NCBI GenBank assembly: GCA_002211745.1
Contig: CP022114.1
Span: forward strand, 2,636,645-2,700,644
DNA length: 64,000 nucleotides
Source of the DNA: Kluyvera genomosp. 3
Lineage (GTDB): Bacteria; Pseudomonadota; Gammaproteobacteria; Enterobacterales; Enterobacteriaceae
Direction of reading: 5' to 3'
Positions 32,234-42,757 of the stretch are shown one piece after another; position 1 is the stretch's first letter, and each line of letters opens with the position of its first letter. The notes below the pieces were generated by a model. That model had not been told where the DNA came from and did no database searches. It was given only the letters and a program-made list of their open reading frames with translations. Both the position numbers and the translations under genes were made by a program.

Positions 32234-33131
32234 TTACCCTTTCCGCCCGCCGGATTTACCGATGGCTTTGTGCAGATCGTTAATACGTTTCATCGAACGA
32301 ATCGTGCGCTGCGACGCGGTGGATGCCACCGACAGAACCAGCATTTCCAGACACACCATCACCGTACCGTGCAGCGGTACCCGGCCATTTTCGCCGCGCG
32401 GCACGTGAATCACCACTTGCGACATCTCGCTAAATCGCGAGTCGGTCGCCTGGGTTAGCAAAATCGTTGGAATACCTAACCGCTCGGCCTCCCGAAGCGT
32501 AGTCACCCCTCACGGTGCGGTGACTTCTGGCCCATCATAATCAGCACATCGCCGCGCTGCAGCGAGATCAACTGCTCGGCCAGGCTAAACCCCGTGCGAT
32601 TCAGCACGTAAGACGGCAGGCCGATACGGTTGAATAACCGCGCGGTGTACTCACTTAAAATACCCGATGCGCCAATGCCAAACAGCGCCACCTGGCGAGC
32701 TTCGCTCAGTAATGCCACCGCCTGGGCAATCGCCGCACGGTTATCCGGCGTCGCCAACATCTCGCAAGCGCGCTGATGCCCTTCCAGCACGAAGTCAATG
32801 CTTGAGCTGACATCGCTGGTGAGTGCCGCGACGGTGGTGACCATCTTTTCTGCAGAACTGATGGTCGGGCCAAACCAGTGCTGCATGGTTTGCTTGAGGT
32901 CGCGCAGCCCGGCAAAGCCTAGTGCCTGGATGGCGCGGACCACCGTGGCGTCGGAGGTTTGCGTGGCGGCGGCGATTTCCATCGCTGTGTGGTCAAGCAC
33001 CGCTTCGCGATTGTCATCAATCCAGTGAACGACCGCCAGCAAACGCGGCGAGAGTTGGGGGCACGGCTGCGCAGACGTTCGCCAAACAAATCTACCCGCC
33101 GCTTTTCGTGACGAACGACCGGCGGGCTCAT
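32234..33131 (-). CDS. MurR/RpiR-family transcriptional regulator
   Basis: N-terminal RpiR HTH (LSPRLLAVVHWIDDNREAVL, ATQTSDATVVRAIQALGF) and C-terminal SIS domain (VALFGIGASGILSEYTARLF, GDVLIMMGQKSPHREG). Two single-base losses: five-G run 33057-33061 and four-C run 32506-32509. Restored, it is 299 residues. Its ATG overlaps the binding-protein stop as ATGA, with AGGAGG upstream, so it is translated with the siderophore genes. RpiR regulators usually sense phosphosugars, which makes this pairing unusual. Confidence 0.88.
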
Positions 33132-34090
33132 TTGACCTCCTGCGGGATCGGTCTTCCGGCAATATGCGACTGCACTTCCGCCACCAGCAGGCTTAAAGCG
33201 GCATACGAGTTAGAAATGACCTCTTCGCGCGGCAACAGCACATAATGTCCGCTGCGACACGCACGCATAAAGTCACACCAGCCCGGCAACACTTTCTCCA
33301 TCTCATCGCGCTCATCCTGCGGTTTACCGCCGGTATCAGAGCGCCAGGTGGCAAAAACAAAATCAGCGTCAAGATCCGGCAACTGCTCGGCGCTCACATC
33401 CATACGCTCACCGTCCGGAATGCGCTCAATCAGCGCAGGGAAACGGAAGCCCGCATCACGCAGCACGCGACCAAGGGCATGGTAAGAATGATGAACCGTT
33501 ATCTTGCCGTTATTGGCCTGAATCACCGAAACGGTGATTTTCTGCGTATCCACGGTCTGTTTCAGCTGTTGGATTTGCGCCTGATAGCGTCGGTCGAGTA
33601 TCGCCAGACGCGCCTCAGTGCCGGTCAACTGCGCCAGCTTGCGGTAAATCCGCGGCGCGCTACCCAGCAGATGGTCAATACTCACCGTCGGCGCAATCTT
33701 CGCCAGCTGTTCAATCGGCACGTTACGGTTTGGCTCGGTGATGATCAGATCCGGTTTCGCCGCCGCCACTGCTTCAAGGTCAATGTCGGCGGTACCGATG
33801 AATTTAATGTCGCTATTATCGAAATCCACACCGGTCAACTGCGCGCTTGAACGCAGATAGTGGCTGCCGTCCGGACGCGTGCGCCCATGACTCGCTACCG
33901 GCGGTACGCCGAGCTCAATCAGCGGAATGGTGATATCAAGATCGTGCATAGAAACAATGCGCTTCGGGTGTGCCGGCACCTGCACAACACGCCCGAGATC
34001 GTCGGTGAATGCCTGCGTTTGCGCACCGGCCACCGTGCTTATCAGCCACAAAGCGGGGAATAGCCCTCGAAAAGTCATCCTGAACCTCAT
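33128..34090 (-). CDS. Siderophore ABC transporter, periplasmic binding protein
   Basis: FecB/FhuD-type class III binding protein, 320 residues. N-terminal signal peptide (about 1-23), then DDLGRVVQVPAHPKRIVSMH, KPDLIITEPNRNVPIEQL, a long connecting helix region and IERIPDGERMDVSAEQLPDLD. It overlaps the upstream permease stop as ATGA. ATG 34078, with GAGG 6 nt before it, is an equally good start. Delivers a ferric siderophore to the two permeases encoded upstream. Confidence 0.9.
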   Translation of the reverse strand: MRFRMTFRGLFPALWLISTVAGAQTQAFTDDLGRVVQVPAHPKRIVSMHDLDITIPLIELGVPPVASHGRTRPDGSHYLRSSAQLTGVDFDNSDIKFIGTADIDLEAVAAAKPDLIITEPNRNVPIEQLAKIAPTVSIDHLLGSAPRIYRKLAQLTGTEARLAILDRRYQAQIQQLKQTVDTQKITVSVIQANNGKITVHHSYHALGRVLRDAGFRFPALIERIPDGERMDVSAEQLPDLDADFVFATWRSDTGGKPQDERDEMEKVLPGWCDFMRACRSGHYVLLPREEVISNSYAALSLLVAEVQSHIAGRPIPQEVK

Positions 34091-35138
34091 AACGCGTCAC
34101 GACGACGCCACAACAGTAAAATAAAAAAGGGGCAGCCAATCAGCGAGATAATGATTCCAGCCGGAATTTGTAACGGGGCAAACGCCAGTCGGCCAATCGT
34201 ATCGGTCAATAACACCAGCAACGCGCCAATCAGCGCGCTGCCGGTCAGCAGCGACACCTGGCCGCCGGAAGGAGAAAACGCGCCATATGCGGCGCCATCA
34301 ACCCGACGAATCCAAGGCTCCCCACGCACGAGACGCTCGCTGCCGTCAGCAGAACCGGCGCGAGGAAACGCAGCAGGGTCAGCCGCGCCAGGCGAACGCC
34401 GAGACTGCTGGCAACCTGATTGCCCAACATCGCCACATCCGCCGCTCGAGCGCTCAAGTAGAGGATGACCACCGCCGGTAGCGCCCACGCGACGGCCACC
34501 GCCAGCAGCGACCAGGTCGCCGCATGCAGGCTACCCGCAAGCCAGGTCATCGCCGTTTGTACATCACGAATATCCGCCGTGGTGACAAACAGCCCCATCG
34601 CCGCCGACAGCGCCCACGACACGCCAATACCAATCAAAATAAAGCGCGGGCGCGAGAGATCGCGCGCCAGTACCATCACCAGCAGCGCGACCAGCATGCC
34701 ACCGAGCATTCCCGCAAGCGGACGCCATGTCAGGCTCAGTGAAGGAAAAGCCAGAATCAATGTCAGCACCACCACGCTGGTGCCCTCTTTCACGCCAATC
34801 AGCCCTGGGTCAGCCAGACCGTTGCGGGTGATCGACTGCATCGCGGCCCCGGCCAGCCCAAGCATGCCGCCGCAGAAGACAGCCATCAGCAGGCGCGGCA
34901 GGCGAATATCGCGCACGATATACACCTGCTGAGCGCTCAGTACGTCCGGATAAAACAGCGCGCGGCCAATGGCGCTGGTGGGAATCGGCAGCGATCCGCG
35001 CGTCACGCCGTAGATCACCAACAGCCCCACCGCCAACGCCAGCATGGCAGCTATCTTTACCAGTCGGGGACGCAGCAGCACACGAAATGGCCCCCACGTC
35101 AGAGGACGAAAACCCGCTTTGCTTAACGCATGCCTCAT
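34087..35138 (-). CDS. Siderophore ABC transporter, FecCD-family permease 2
   Basis: About nine to ten membrane helices. FecCD motifs GGMLGLAGAAMQSITRNGLADPGLIGV and SCVGSLGFVGLMAPHMARFL are seen. The frame breaks near GG 34271-34272; one more base joins HMARFLPSGGQ to VSLLTGSALIGALLVLL and gives 350 residues, ending LLWRRRDAL. It overlaps the preceding permease stop as ATGA. Forms the transmembrane heterodimer with the neighbouring permease. Confidence 0.9.
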
Positions 35139-36159
35139 TTAAAAAACCTCACGGCAATGGCGATAAAAATCGGCGCGCCGACCAGCGCGGTCATCACGCC
35201 GGTCGCCAGCTCCTGCGGAGCCAGCAGCCAGCGGGCCAGAATATCGGCCAGCAGCAGCAATAATGCGCCGGTCGGTAGCGCCAGCAGCAGCCCGATACGA
35301 ATATCCTGCCCGGCCCATCGGCGAATGGCGTGCGGCACCACCAGCCCGATAAAACCGATTGGACCGGCGATGGACACCGACGCCCCGCACAGCAGCGCAA
35401 TCGCCAGCACGCCCAGTATGCGCGTACGGGTCACCGCAACGCCCAGCCCGCTCGCCACGCGGTCGCCGAGCGCCAGAATATTCAGCCGGGGGCGAGGAAC
35501 GCCGCCAGCACCACTCCCAGCAGCGCCGGAAGACTGGCGACGCGCAGCGTATGCATGCTGACGCCCGACAAATCACCCGCCAGCCAGGTCCGCATGGCCT
35601 GTAGCGTCTGCTCATCAAGGATCAGAATCGAGGCGGTCACCGCCGAGGCAAACGCCGACAGCGCCACGCCACAGAGGGTAATCTTCATCGCCGTCGCCCC
35701 TGCGCGACCGGAGGAAGCCAGCAGCATCACCAGGCCGAACAGCAGTGCCGCACCGCCAGCCGCGGTCAGAGGGCGGCTGACGCCCCATTCGCCGAACGAG
35801 ATCCCGGCTGCCGAACAGGCCACCACCGCCAGCGTCGCTCCGGCGTTCAAACCGAGAATATGCGGTTCACCCAGCGGGTTGCGGATTACTGTTTGCAGCA
35901 GCAGCCCGGCGACACCCAGCGCGGCCCCGGTCATTAGCGCCGCCAGCAGGCGAGTGAGACGCAGACTGACGATGATACGGTGGTCAAAATTGTGCGGGTC
36001 ATAATGCAGTAGCGCATCAATCACGACACGCGGCGCAATTGCCCGCGCGCCCAGTCCAAGATGGATCACCGCCGCAGCACATAACAGGCAGCCGAGTACC
36101 GCGAACGCGGCTGACGGATAACGAGCGCCTCGACGCGTAAGTACGCTTTGTATCGACAT
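35135..36159 (-). CDS. Siderophore ABC transporter, FecCD-family permease 1
   Basis: 341 residues after restoring the five-G run 35488-35492, which splits FLAPR from LNILALGDRVASGLGV. FecCD motifs LGVAGLLLQTVIRNPLGEPH and SIAGPIGFIGLVVPHAIRRW are seen, with about ten hydrophobic segments. Its start overlaps the ATPase stop (TGATG), so all four transport genes are translationally coupled. Confidence 0.9.
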
Positions 36160-36979
36160 CAGACTGTTACCGGTTGGGTGCTAAAGGGCATAAAGAGGGG
36201 CTTACCGCTTTGTGGGTTATGCAGCATCTGCACGTCGACATCGAACACCTGTTTAATCAGCGCGGGCGTGCAGTCCTGCGAGTCGTGAATTACGCCCGCA
36301 ACCTGCCCCTGCTTCATAAACACCAGCGTGTCGGCATAGTTCACGGCGAAATTAAGGTCGTGCAACACGGTAATGACCGTTCGTCCATGTTCGCAGGTCA
36401 GCTGTTGTAGCAGTTCAAGAATTTCTACCTGGTAGCGGAGATCAAGCCAGGTGGTGGGTTCATCCAACAGGATAGTCGGCGTTTGCTGCGCCAGCGCCAT
36501 GGCTATCCAGCAGCGTTGGCGCTGACCGCCGGAAAGGCTGTCCACCGTCAAATGCGCGTACTCAAGCGTGCCGGTCAGACGCAGCGCTTCTTCCACCGCA
36601 CATTCATCCTCCGGGGACCACTGGCGGATGAGCCCCTGCCAGGGATAGCGTCCGCGCGATACCAGTTCAAACACCGTCAGCCCTTCCGGCGTGAGCGGCG
36701 ATTGCGGCAGAAGGCCCAACTGGCGCGCTACCTGCTTCGTCGGCTGCTGATGAATATCTCGCCCGTCCAGACGCACGCCGCCCCGAGCGGTTTCAGCATC
36801 CGCGCGATGGTATTCAGCAAGGTTGATTTACCGGAACCGTTCGCTCCCGCCAGCACCGTCATTTTTCCGACGGGCAGCGTCAAATTAACGTCATTGACGA
36901 TACGTTGGCCGCCGTATCCGGCGCACAGGGACGCCAGTACAATCCCGCGTTCCTGAGGTTTTTCTTGCCGCTGAGGCAT
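36159..36979 (-). CDS. Siderophore ABC transporter, ATP-binding protein
   Basis: FecE/FepC-type ATPase with Walker A GANGSGKST, signature LSGGQRQR, Walker B TILLDEPTTWLD and switch His in VLHDLNFAV. The frame breaks at the four-C run 36781-36784; one more base joins MLKPLGGG to VRLDGRDIHQQPTKQVA and gives 273 residues. First gene of the minus-strand operon, with GGAGAG before the ATG. A Fur-like site lies 45 bp upstream. Confidence 0.92.
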
Positions 36980-37023
36980 ATTTCTTTCTCTCCGGCCACA
37001 ACGACGTGGTATCGTTCTGCACT

Positions 37024-37042
37024 TTAAATAAATCTCATTCTC
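37024..37042. promoter_or_regulatory. Fur-like site, ABC operon side
   Basis: On the minus strand GAGAATGAGATTTATTTAA matches about 12 of 19 positions of the Fur consensus GATAATGATAATCATTATC. Placed for the transporter operon. Confidence 0.55.
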
Positions 37043-37273
37043 TTTTGATCATGCTATGCCGTCATGTAGTAGTCAATAGCGCTACATTACCGCTTTATTT
37101 CATCAAGCTTTTAACCCTTCACTCACCACCAAGGTCAAGTCATTAGAAATAAAATCATTGAATTTCAATTTATTAAAAGAACACCGCATGACATTTTGGC
37201 CCTCAAATGCCGACATAACCCGCGTTGAATAAATTTGTCATCGGCTGCATTTACTACTACATCACTGCGTGAT

Positions 37274-37291
37274 TGAATGATTCTCAATTAC
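37274..37291. promoter_or_regulatory. Fur-like site, receptor side
   Basis: TGAATGATTCTCAATTAC matches about 13 of 18 aligned positions of the Fur consensus. Placed about 110 bp before the receptor start. Confidence 0.6.
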
Positions 37292-37361
37292 ATATCCGAA
37301 CATTTTTGGCGATGTGAACGGGTAGCTTTCGCAATTCAGGGCAATGATTTTTTAATTTTGG

Positions 37362-37385
37362 CTGCCATCTATCGGCAGTTTTTTT
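37362..37385 (+). terminator. Terminator-like hairpin in the receptor leader
   Basis: CTGCC, a 7-nt loop, GGCAG, then seven T, ending 16 bp before the receptor start codon and about 95 bp after the Fur-like site. Could be an attenuator, or the end of a short Fur-controlled RNA. The stem is only 5 bp (6 with a G-T pair). Confidence 0.5.
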
Positions 37386-37401
37386 ATGGGAAAACAGACA
37401 G

Positions 37402-39572
37402 ATGACACACTTCTCCCCGACGTTCACGGGCACAACCGGGCGCGCGCTCTTTTCACTCCTCTTTCTGGGGCCGTCAGTTCGCCTTCGCTGATGGCGGCTG
37501 AAAAAACCGCACGTAGCGACGACACCAAAAAAGAAGATGCGATGACGGTTATTGGCACGACCGCGCAGGCTGACCAGACCGTCACCGACGGCTATCAGCC
37601 CTTAAGCAGTTCTACCGCCACGCTAACATCGATGCCGCTGCTCGATATTCCGCAGGTCGTCAATACGGTGAGCGATAGAGTATTAGAAGATCAGCACGCC
37701 ACCTCGCTGGACGAAGCGCTGTATAACGTGGCTAACGTAGTGCAAACCAATACCCTTGGCGGCACTCAGGACGCGTTTACTCGCCGCGGCTTTGGCGCCA
37801 ACCGCGACGGTTCGATTATGACCAACGGTTTGCGTACCGTGCTGCCGCGCAGCTTTAACGCCGCCACATCGCGCGTGGAGGTGCTAAAAGGCCCCGCTTC
37901 CACGCTGTACGGCATCCTCGACCCCGGTGGATTAATTAACGTGGTAACCAAGCGCCCAGAGCGCACTTTCTCCGGCGATATTTCAGCCACCTCCAGCAGC
38001 TTCGGCGGCGGTAGCGGACAGATTGACGTTACCGGCCCCATTGAAGGCACCCAACTGGCCTATCGTCTGATTGGCGAATATCAGAATGAAGATTACTGGC
38101 GTAACTTCGGCAAGGAGCGCAGCAGTTTTATCGCCCCTTCCCTGACCTGGTTTGGCGACGACGCGACGGTGAACCTTTCGTGGTCGCACCGTAACTACAA
38201 TACGCCGTTCGACCGCGGCACCATTTTCGATCTGAATACCGGTCAGGCAGTCAACGTACCGAGCAAGGTACGTTTCGACGAGCCGTTTAACATTACCGAT
38301 GGCAATTCCGATCTGGCGCAGCTCAACGCGGAGTATCGTCTGAACAGCCAGTGGACCGCGCGTTTTGACTACAGCTTTAGCCAGGATATGTACAGTGATA
38401 ACCAGGCTCGCGTGATGGCCTACGATGCCAAAACCGGCAACCTGACCCGCCGTGTCGACGCGACGCAGGGCTCGACCCAACGGATGCATGCCACGCGGGC
38501 CGATTTGCAGGGCAATGTGGTGATTGGCGGTTTCTATAATGAGTTGCTTACCGGCATCGCCTATGAGAATTATGACCTGCTGCGCACCGATATGATCCGC
38601 TGCAAAAACGTCAAGAATAGCCTCAATATCTATCACCCGGTGTACGGGACGCTGGATAAGTGCACCACCGTATCGGCGGCCGATAGCGATCAGCGCATTC
38701 AGCAGGAAACCTATGCGACGTATTTGCAGGACGCGCTCTATTTGACGGATAAGTGGATTGCCGTAGCGGGCGTGCGCTATCAGTACTACACCCAGTACGC
38801 AGGAAAAGGTCGTCCGTTCAAAGAAAACACCGACAGCCGGGACGAAAAGCTGACGCCGAAGTTTGGCCTTGTGTACAAGGTGTCACCCAGCGTTTCGCTG
38901 TTCGGCAACGTTGCGCAGTCGTTTATGCCGCAATCGTCCATCGCCAGCTATATTGGCGACCTGCCGCCGGAAGAGTCCACGGCTTATGAAGTGGGGGCTA
39001 AATTCGACCTGTTCGACGGCGTGACGTCTAATATCACCTTCTTTGATATTCACAAACGTAACGTGCTTTATACCGAAACCATTGGCGACGAGACCTACGC
39101 CAAAACCGCGGGCAAAGTACGCTCGCGCGGGATTGAGGTGGATGTCGCCGGTTCGCTGAGTGAAAACCTTAACGTCATTGCCAGCTACGGCTACACCGAT
39201 GCCAAAGTCGAGGAAGATCCGGAATACGCCGGTAAACCGCTGCCCAACGTGCCGCGCCATACCGGATCGCTGTTCCTGACCTATGACATTAACAACGTCT
39301 ATGATAGCAACACGCTCACACTCGGCGCTGGAGGGCATGCGTTGAGCCGCCGCTCCGGTACCAACGGCGCAGATTACTACCTGCCCGGCTACGCGGTCGC
39401 GGATGTCTTTGCCGCCTACAGGATGAAGCTACAGTACCCGGTTACGTTGCAGGTGAACGTGAAGAACCTGTTCGACAAGACGTACTACACCTCATCGATT
39501 GCCAGCAATAATCTGGGTAACCAGATTGGCGACCCGCGCGAAGTGCAGTTTACGGTAAAAATGGCCTTCTGA
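37402..39572 (+). CDS. TonB-dependent siderophore receptor (hydroxamate type)
   Basis: Outer-membrane receptor of the FhuE/FoxA/FcuA kind. ATG 37402 gives a normal signal peptide (MTHFSPTFTGTTGRALFSLL, ending near SLMAA) once the four-G run 37467-37470 is restored; the other frame has none. Next come a TonB-box-like DAMTVIGTT, the plug domain (LDIPQVVNTVSDRVLEDQ, RGFGANRDGS, VEVLKGPASTLYG) and a 22-strand barrel ending in VQFTVKMAF, with the C-terminal Phe needed for insertion. 723 residues. Substrate class from family resemblance only. The Shine-Dalgarno is weak (GGGA 11 nt upstream). Confidence 0.88.
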
Positions 39573-39715
39573 TTCCGCCAACGCCCAGCCCTCTCTTAGC
39601 CAGAGAGGGCCAACCTTTACATACTCTTTCAATCCCGCATCACTTCCCTACAGTCCACTTACGCATAATAGTCGCTTTAACTTTTAGACAACATTTTTGA
39701 CTTTGAGGGATTAGA

Positions 39716-40678
39716 GTGATGCGTCAAACTCTGCAACTTTCACGCTGGCTAGCAGGATTGCTTCTTGCCGTCAGCGTTGCGCTGCCAGCCAGCGCCAACT
39801 CCTGGCCACTGCCGCCGCCGGGCAGCCGCCTGGTTGGCGAAAACCGTTTTCACGTCGTCGACAACAGCGGTGGCTCACTGGAAGCCATCGCCAAGAAATA
39901 TAACGTGGGTTTCCTGGCGCTGTTGCAGGCTAACCCTGGCGTCGATCCGTATGTGCCTCGTGCAGGCAGCGTACTCACTATCCCGCTGCAAACACTGCTA
40001 CCCGACGTACCGCGTGAAGGCATCGTACTAAATCTGGCCGAGCTGCGGCTGTACTACTACCCGCCGGGCAGTAAAACCGTAACCGTCTACCCTATCGGCA
40101 TCGGTCAACTTGGCGGCACCACGGTGACACCCACCATGGTCACCACCGTTTCAGATAAGCGCGCCAACCCAACCTGGACGCCAACCGCCAATATCCGCGC
40201 GCGCTATCGCGCTCAGGGTGTTGAGCTGCCAGCGGTAATGCCTGCCGGACCGGATAACCCGATGGGGCATCACGCCATTCGTCTTGCGGCCTACGGCGGC
40301 GTGTATCTGCTACACGGCACCAACGCCGATTTTGGTATCGGCATGCGCGTCAGCTCAGGCTGTATTCGCCTGCGTGATAACGACATTAAGGCACTTTTCG
40401 ATCAGGTTACGCCTGGCACGAAGGTAAACATTATCAATACGCCAATTAAGGCGTCGATTGAGCCAAACGGCGTTCATCTGGTGGAAGTTCATCAACCGCT
40501 GTCCGAGCATATTGATGACAACCCGCAGACCCTGCCAATTGTGCTTAACGCCGGGATGAAAGCCTTCAGCCAGAACCCTGCTACCGATAGCGAAGTGATG
40601 AAAAAAGTGATGGATGTGCGCTCCGGGATGCCGGTCGATGTCACCCGTCATCACGATGTTGCGCAGCAAAATATGTAG
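39716..40678 (+). CDS. ldtC: L,D-transpeptidase LdtC (YcfS)
   Basis: Attaches Braun lipoprotein to peptidoglycan meso-DAP. 320 residues as in E. coli. Signal peptide, LysM-like module (FHVVDNSGGSLEAIAKKYNV), YkuD catalytic domain with HGTNADFGIGMRVSSGCIRL holding the catalytic His and Cys. GTG 39716 is followed directly by ATG 39719; GAGGGA upstream serves either. First gene of the E. coli 25-min block, here next to the siderophore island. Confidence 0.95.
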   Translation: MMRQTLQLSRWLAGLLLAVSVALPASANSWPLPPPGSRLVGENRFHVVDNSGGSLEAIAKKYNVGFLALLQANPGVDPYVPRAGSVLTIPLQTLLPDVPREGIVLNLAELRLYYYPPGSKTVTVYPIGIGQLGGTTVTPTMVTTVSDKRANPTWTPTANIRARYRAQGVELPAVMPAGPDNPMGHHAIRLAAYGGVYLLHGTNADFGIGMRVSSGCIRLRDNDIKALFDQVTPGTKVNIINTPIKASIEPNGVHLVEVHQPLSEHIDDNPQTLPIVLNAGMKAFSQNPATDSEVMKKVMDVRSGMPVDVTRHHDVAQQNM

Positions 40679-40697
40679 TTGAAAAGCAAAAGTAAAA

Positions 40698-40730
40698 GGC
40701 CCTGAGCGTATTCCGCTCAGGGCCTTTTTT
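40698..40730. terminator. ldtC/bhsA bidirectional terminator
   Basis: GGCCCTGAGCG/CGCTCAGGGCC with TATTC loop, six T after and four A before. Confidence 0.92.
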
Positions 40731-40766
40731 ATGGCAGTGGCATAAGCATTATGAGGGTTTTAACGC

Positions 40767-41024
40767 TTATTTATAGATTACCGCAGTACCGTGGAGGGAG
40801 TTCGGACCGCTAACGGAAGTGATGCGGAAAGATTTCGCACCCATTTCATCGGCTTTCTGAGACAGTTCTTGTTCCAGAGACGCCAGGTTCGGGCCTGCAG
40901 ATGCGGCAATGTTACCGACTTTGTGCTGATCTGCTGGAGTGGATTGCACTTCAACAGCGGCAAAGCTTGCAAATGACAGTGAGCTAAGGACTGCGGCGAT
41001 AGCCAGGGTTTTTACGTTTTTCAT
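40767..41024 (-). CDS. bhsA: Stress-induced outer-membrane protein BhsA
   Basis: 85-residue DUF1471 (YhcN/YdgH) protein that reduces copper permeability and alters biofilm in E. coli. Signal peptide to AFA/AV around residue 23, then EVQSTPADQHKVGNIAASAG and the C-terminal KSFRITSVSGPNSLHGTAVI. ATG 41024 is chosen by homology. Divergent from its repressor gene comR. Confidence 0.95.
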   Translation of the reverse strand: MKNVKTLAIAAVLSSLSFASFAAVEVQSTPADQHKVGNIAASAGPNLASLEQELSQKADEMGAKSFRITSVSGPNSLHGTAVIYK

Positions 41025-41269
41025 AATTTTTACCTTGCAGATGAATTTTTGTAGGTCAGACGTTATTAACTTAACGATCGATAAATTAATAATAATGAGA
41101 TCCAGGTCACACGTCAACGTATTTTTATAACGATCATTTATTTAATTAGAATTCATATATTTTTCATATGAATATGTTGAATTCTTTTTTGCAACGGAAG
41201 CGCTGGCCCCCGCCGATAATTATTTTTATAATGAGCATTCACTAAACACCGACTGAGGTAGGCGGCACG

Positions 41270-41905
41270 ATGACAACTGACACGCAAAGTTGCGCGAAAA
41301 AAGGCCGTGGTCGACCTAAAGTATTCGACCGGGAAGCGGCGCTGGATAAAGCCATGACGCTGTTCTGGCAGTATGGCTATGAAGCAACATCGCTTTCCGA
41401 TCTTGTCGAAGCCACCGGCGCCAAGGCGCCAACGCTGTACGCTGAATTTGTGAATAAAGAGGGGCTCTTCCGCGCCGTACTCGATCACTACATCAGCCGT
41501 TTTGCGTCGAAAAATGAAGCCTGTCTGTTCTGTGAAGACCAGACGCTGCTGGAGGCGCTTCGCCACTATTTCACTGCCGTCGCCACCTGTTTTACCAGCA
41601 AAGACACGCCGGCGGGCTGCTTTATGATCAACACGTCTGCCGCCCTTGCCGCCTCTTCCAAAGAAATTGCGAAGACCATTAAGTCGCGTCACGCGGTGCA
41701 GGAACAGACGTTATACAAGTTCTTACAACTGCGTCAGGCGCGCGGGGAAATCCCGGCAGAAAAAAACGTCGCCGAGCTGGCGCAGTTTCTGAGCTGTATT
41801 TTGCAGGGAATGTCGATTAGCGCCCGTGAAGGGGCGAGCTTTGAAACGCTGATGCAGATTACCGAAACCACCCTTCGCCTCTGGCCACAGATGATTGCCG
41901 TATAA
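41270..41905 (+). CDS. comR: TetR-family copper-responsive repressor ComR
   Basis: Represses bhsA (comC) and releases it with copper. 211 residues (E. coli 210). HTH region GRGRPKVFDREAALDKAMTL, QYGYEATSLSDLVEATGAKA; effector part FTSKDTPAGCFMIN with the conserved Cys. Divergent from bhsA across 245 bp that must hold its operator. Confidence 0.94.
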   Translation: MTTDTQSCAKKGRGRPKVFDREAALDKAMTLFWQYGYEATSLSDLVEATGAKAPTLYAEFVNKEGLFRAVLDHYISRFASKNEACLFCEDQTLLEALRHYFTAVATCFTSKDTPAGCFMINTSAALAASSKEIAKTIKSRHAVQEQTLYKFLQLRQARGEIPAEKNVAELAQFLSCILQGMSISAREGASFETLMQITETTLRLWPQMIAV

Positions 41906-41940
41906 AAAAAACGCCCCTCAGTCTGGGAGACGGAGGGGCG
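41904..41940 (-). terminator. ycfJ terminator
   Basis: CGCCCCTC/GAGGGGCG hairpin; on the minus strand it is followed by eight T, 20 bp after the ycfJ stop. Confidence 0.8.
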
Positions 41941-41961
41941 AATCAGCACACTCACACTTTT

Positions 41962-42498
41962 TTAGGCTTTATTCAGTACCAGCTGACCATTGCTATCCAG
42001 CGGGATCTGGCTGCCAGGCTGCTTATCCATACGGATTTTGCCCTGCTGGTCGCCGATTTTATAGGTCACATCATATCCGAGCGTTTTCTCAGACTTGTCG
42101 TACACTGTTTTACAACGCTGCTCCGTCGTGGTGTAGGTGTCGTTATTCTGCATCGCACCCTGCACCTGGTTACCTGCATAGCCGCCGCCTAAAGCACCGA
42201 CGACGGTTGCAACATCTTTACCGCGTCCGCCACCAAACTGGTGCCCGATGACCCCACCGGCAACGGCGCCCAGCACCGATCCGGCGATGCGGTTTTCATC
42301 CTGTACCGGACGACGGTGCGTAACCGTCACGTTGCGGCACTCCTGACGCGGGTTTTTAACGGTTTCCTTGATTGGCGTAGCGGAGATCACCTGCGCATAC
42401 TGCGGGCCACGATCGAATACGTTCATGCTCGCTACGGCGGCAACCCCGAGAGCAGCTGCAACGCCAATACCAATACCCGCCAACATTGATTTATTCAC
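41962..42498 (-). CDS. ycfJ: Glycine-zipper protein YcfJ
   Basis: 178 residues (E. coli 179). N-terminal membrane or signal segment MNKSMLAGIGIGVAAALGVA, then a glycine-zipper pair SVLGAVAGGVIGHQFGGGRG and VVGALGGGYAGNQVQG, and the C-terminal DVTYKIGDQQGKIRMD. Envelope protein of unknown function affecting biofilm formation in E. coli. Confidence 0.93.
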   Translation of the reverse strand: MNKSMLAGIGIGVAAALGVAAVASMNVFDRGPQYAQVISATPIKETVKNPRQECRNVTVTHRRPVQDENRIAGSVLGAVAGGVIGHQFGGGRGKDVATVVGALGGGYAGNQVQGAMQNNDTYTTTEQRCKTVYDKSEKTLGYDVTYKIGDQQGKIRMDKQPGSQIPLDSNGQLVLNKA

Positions 42499-42688
42499 GG
42501 GACTTCCTCTTTTGTTGCTATTGCTAACAATTGTGCAACTTAAGTCAAACCATGACTATCAGACAAAAACTCAAAAGCAGGATTTTATGTGGGATTAGAG
42601 ATGTTTGAGAGAATTCTGAAGGTAGAGGCAGGTAACAATTGAAAGCACTTATAGGCGCAGCGCTTTGGGCGGAACATTGGCGCACATT

Positions 42689-42719
42689 GCCGGATGGCGC
42701 TGCGCTTATCCGACCTACA
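42689..42719. repeat. REP (BIME) element
   Basis: GCCGGATGGCGCTGCGCTTA followed by TCCGACCTAC: the enterobacterial REP palindrome, located between ycfJ and ndh, just after the ndh 3' end. Confidence 0.85.
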
Positions 42720-42757
42720 TGCATAACAACATGCAGGCCGGGAGCCTTAAAACGCGA

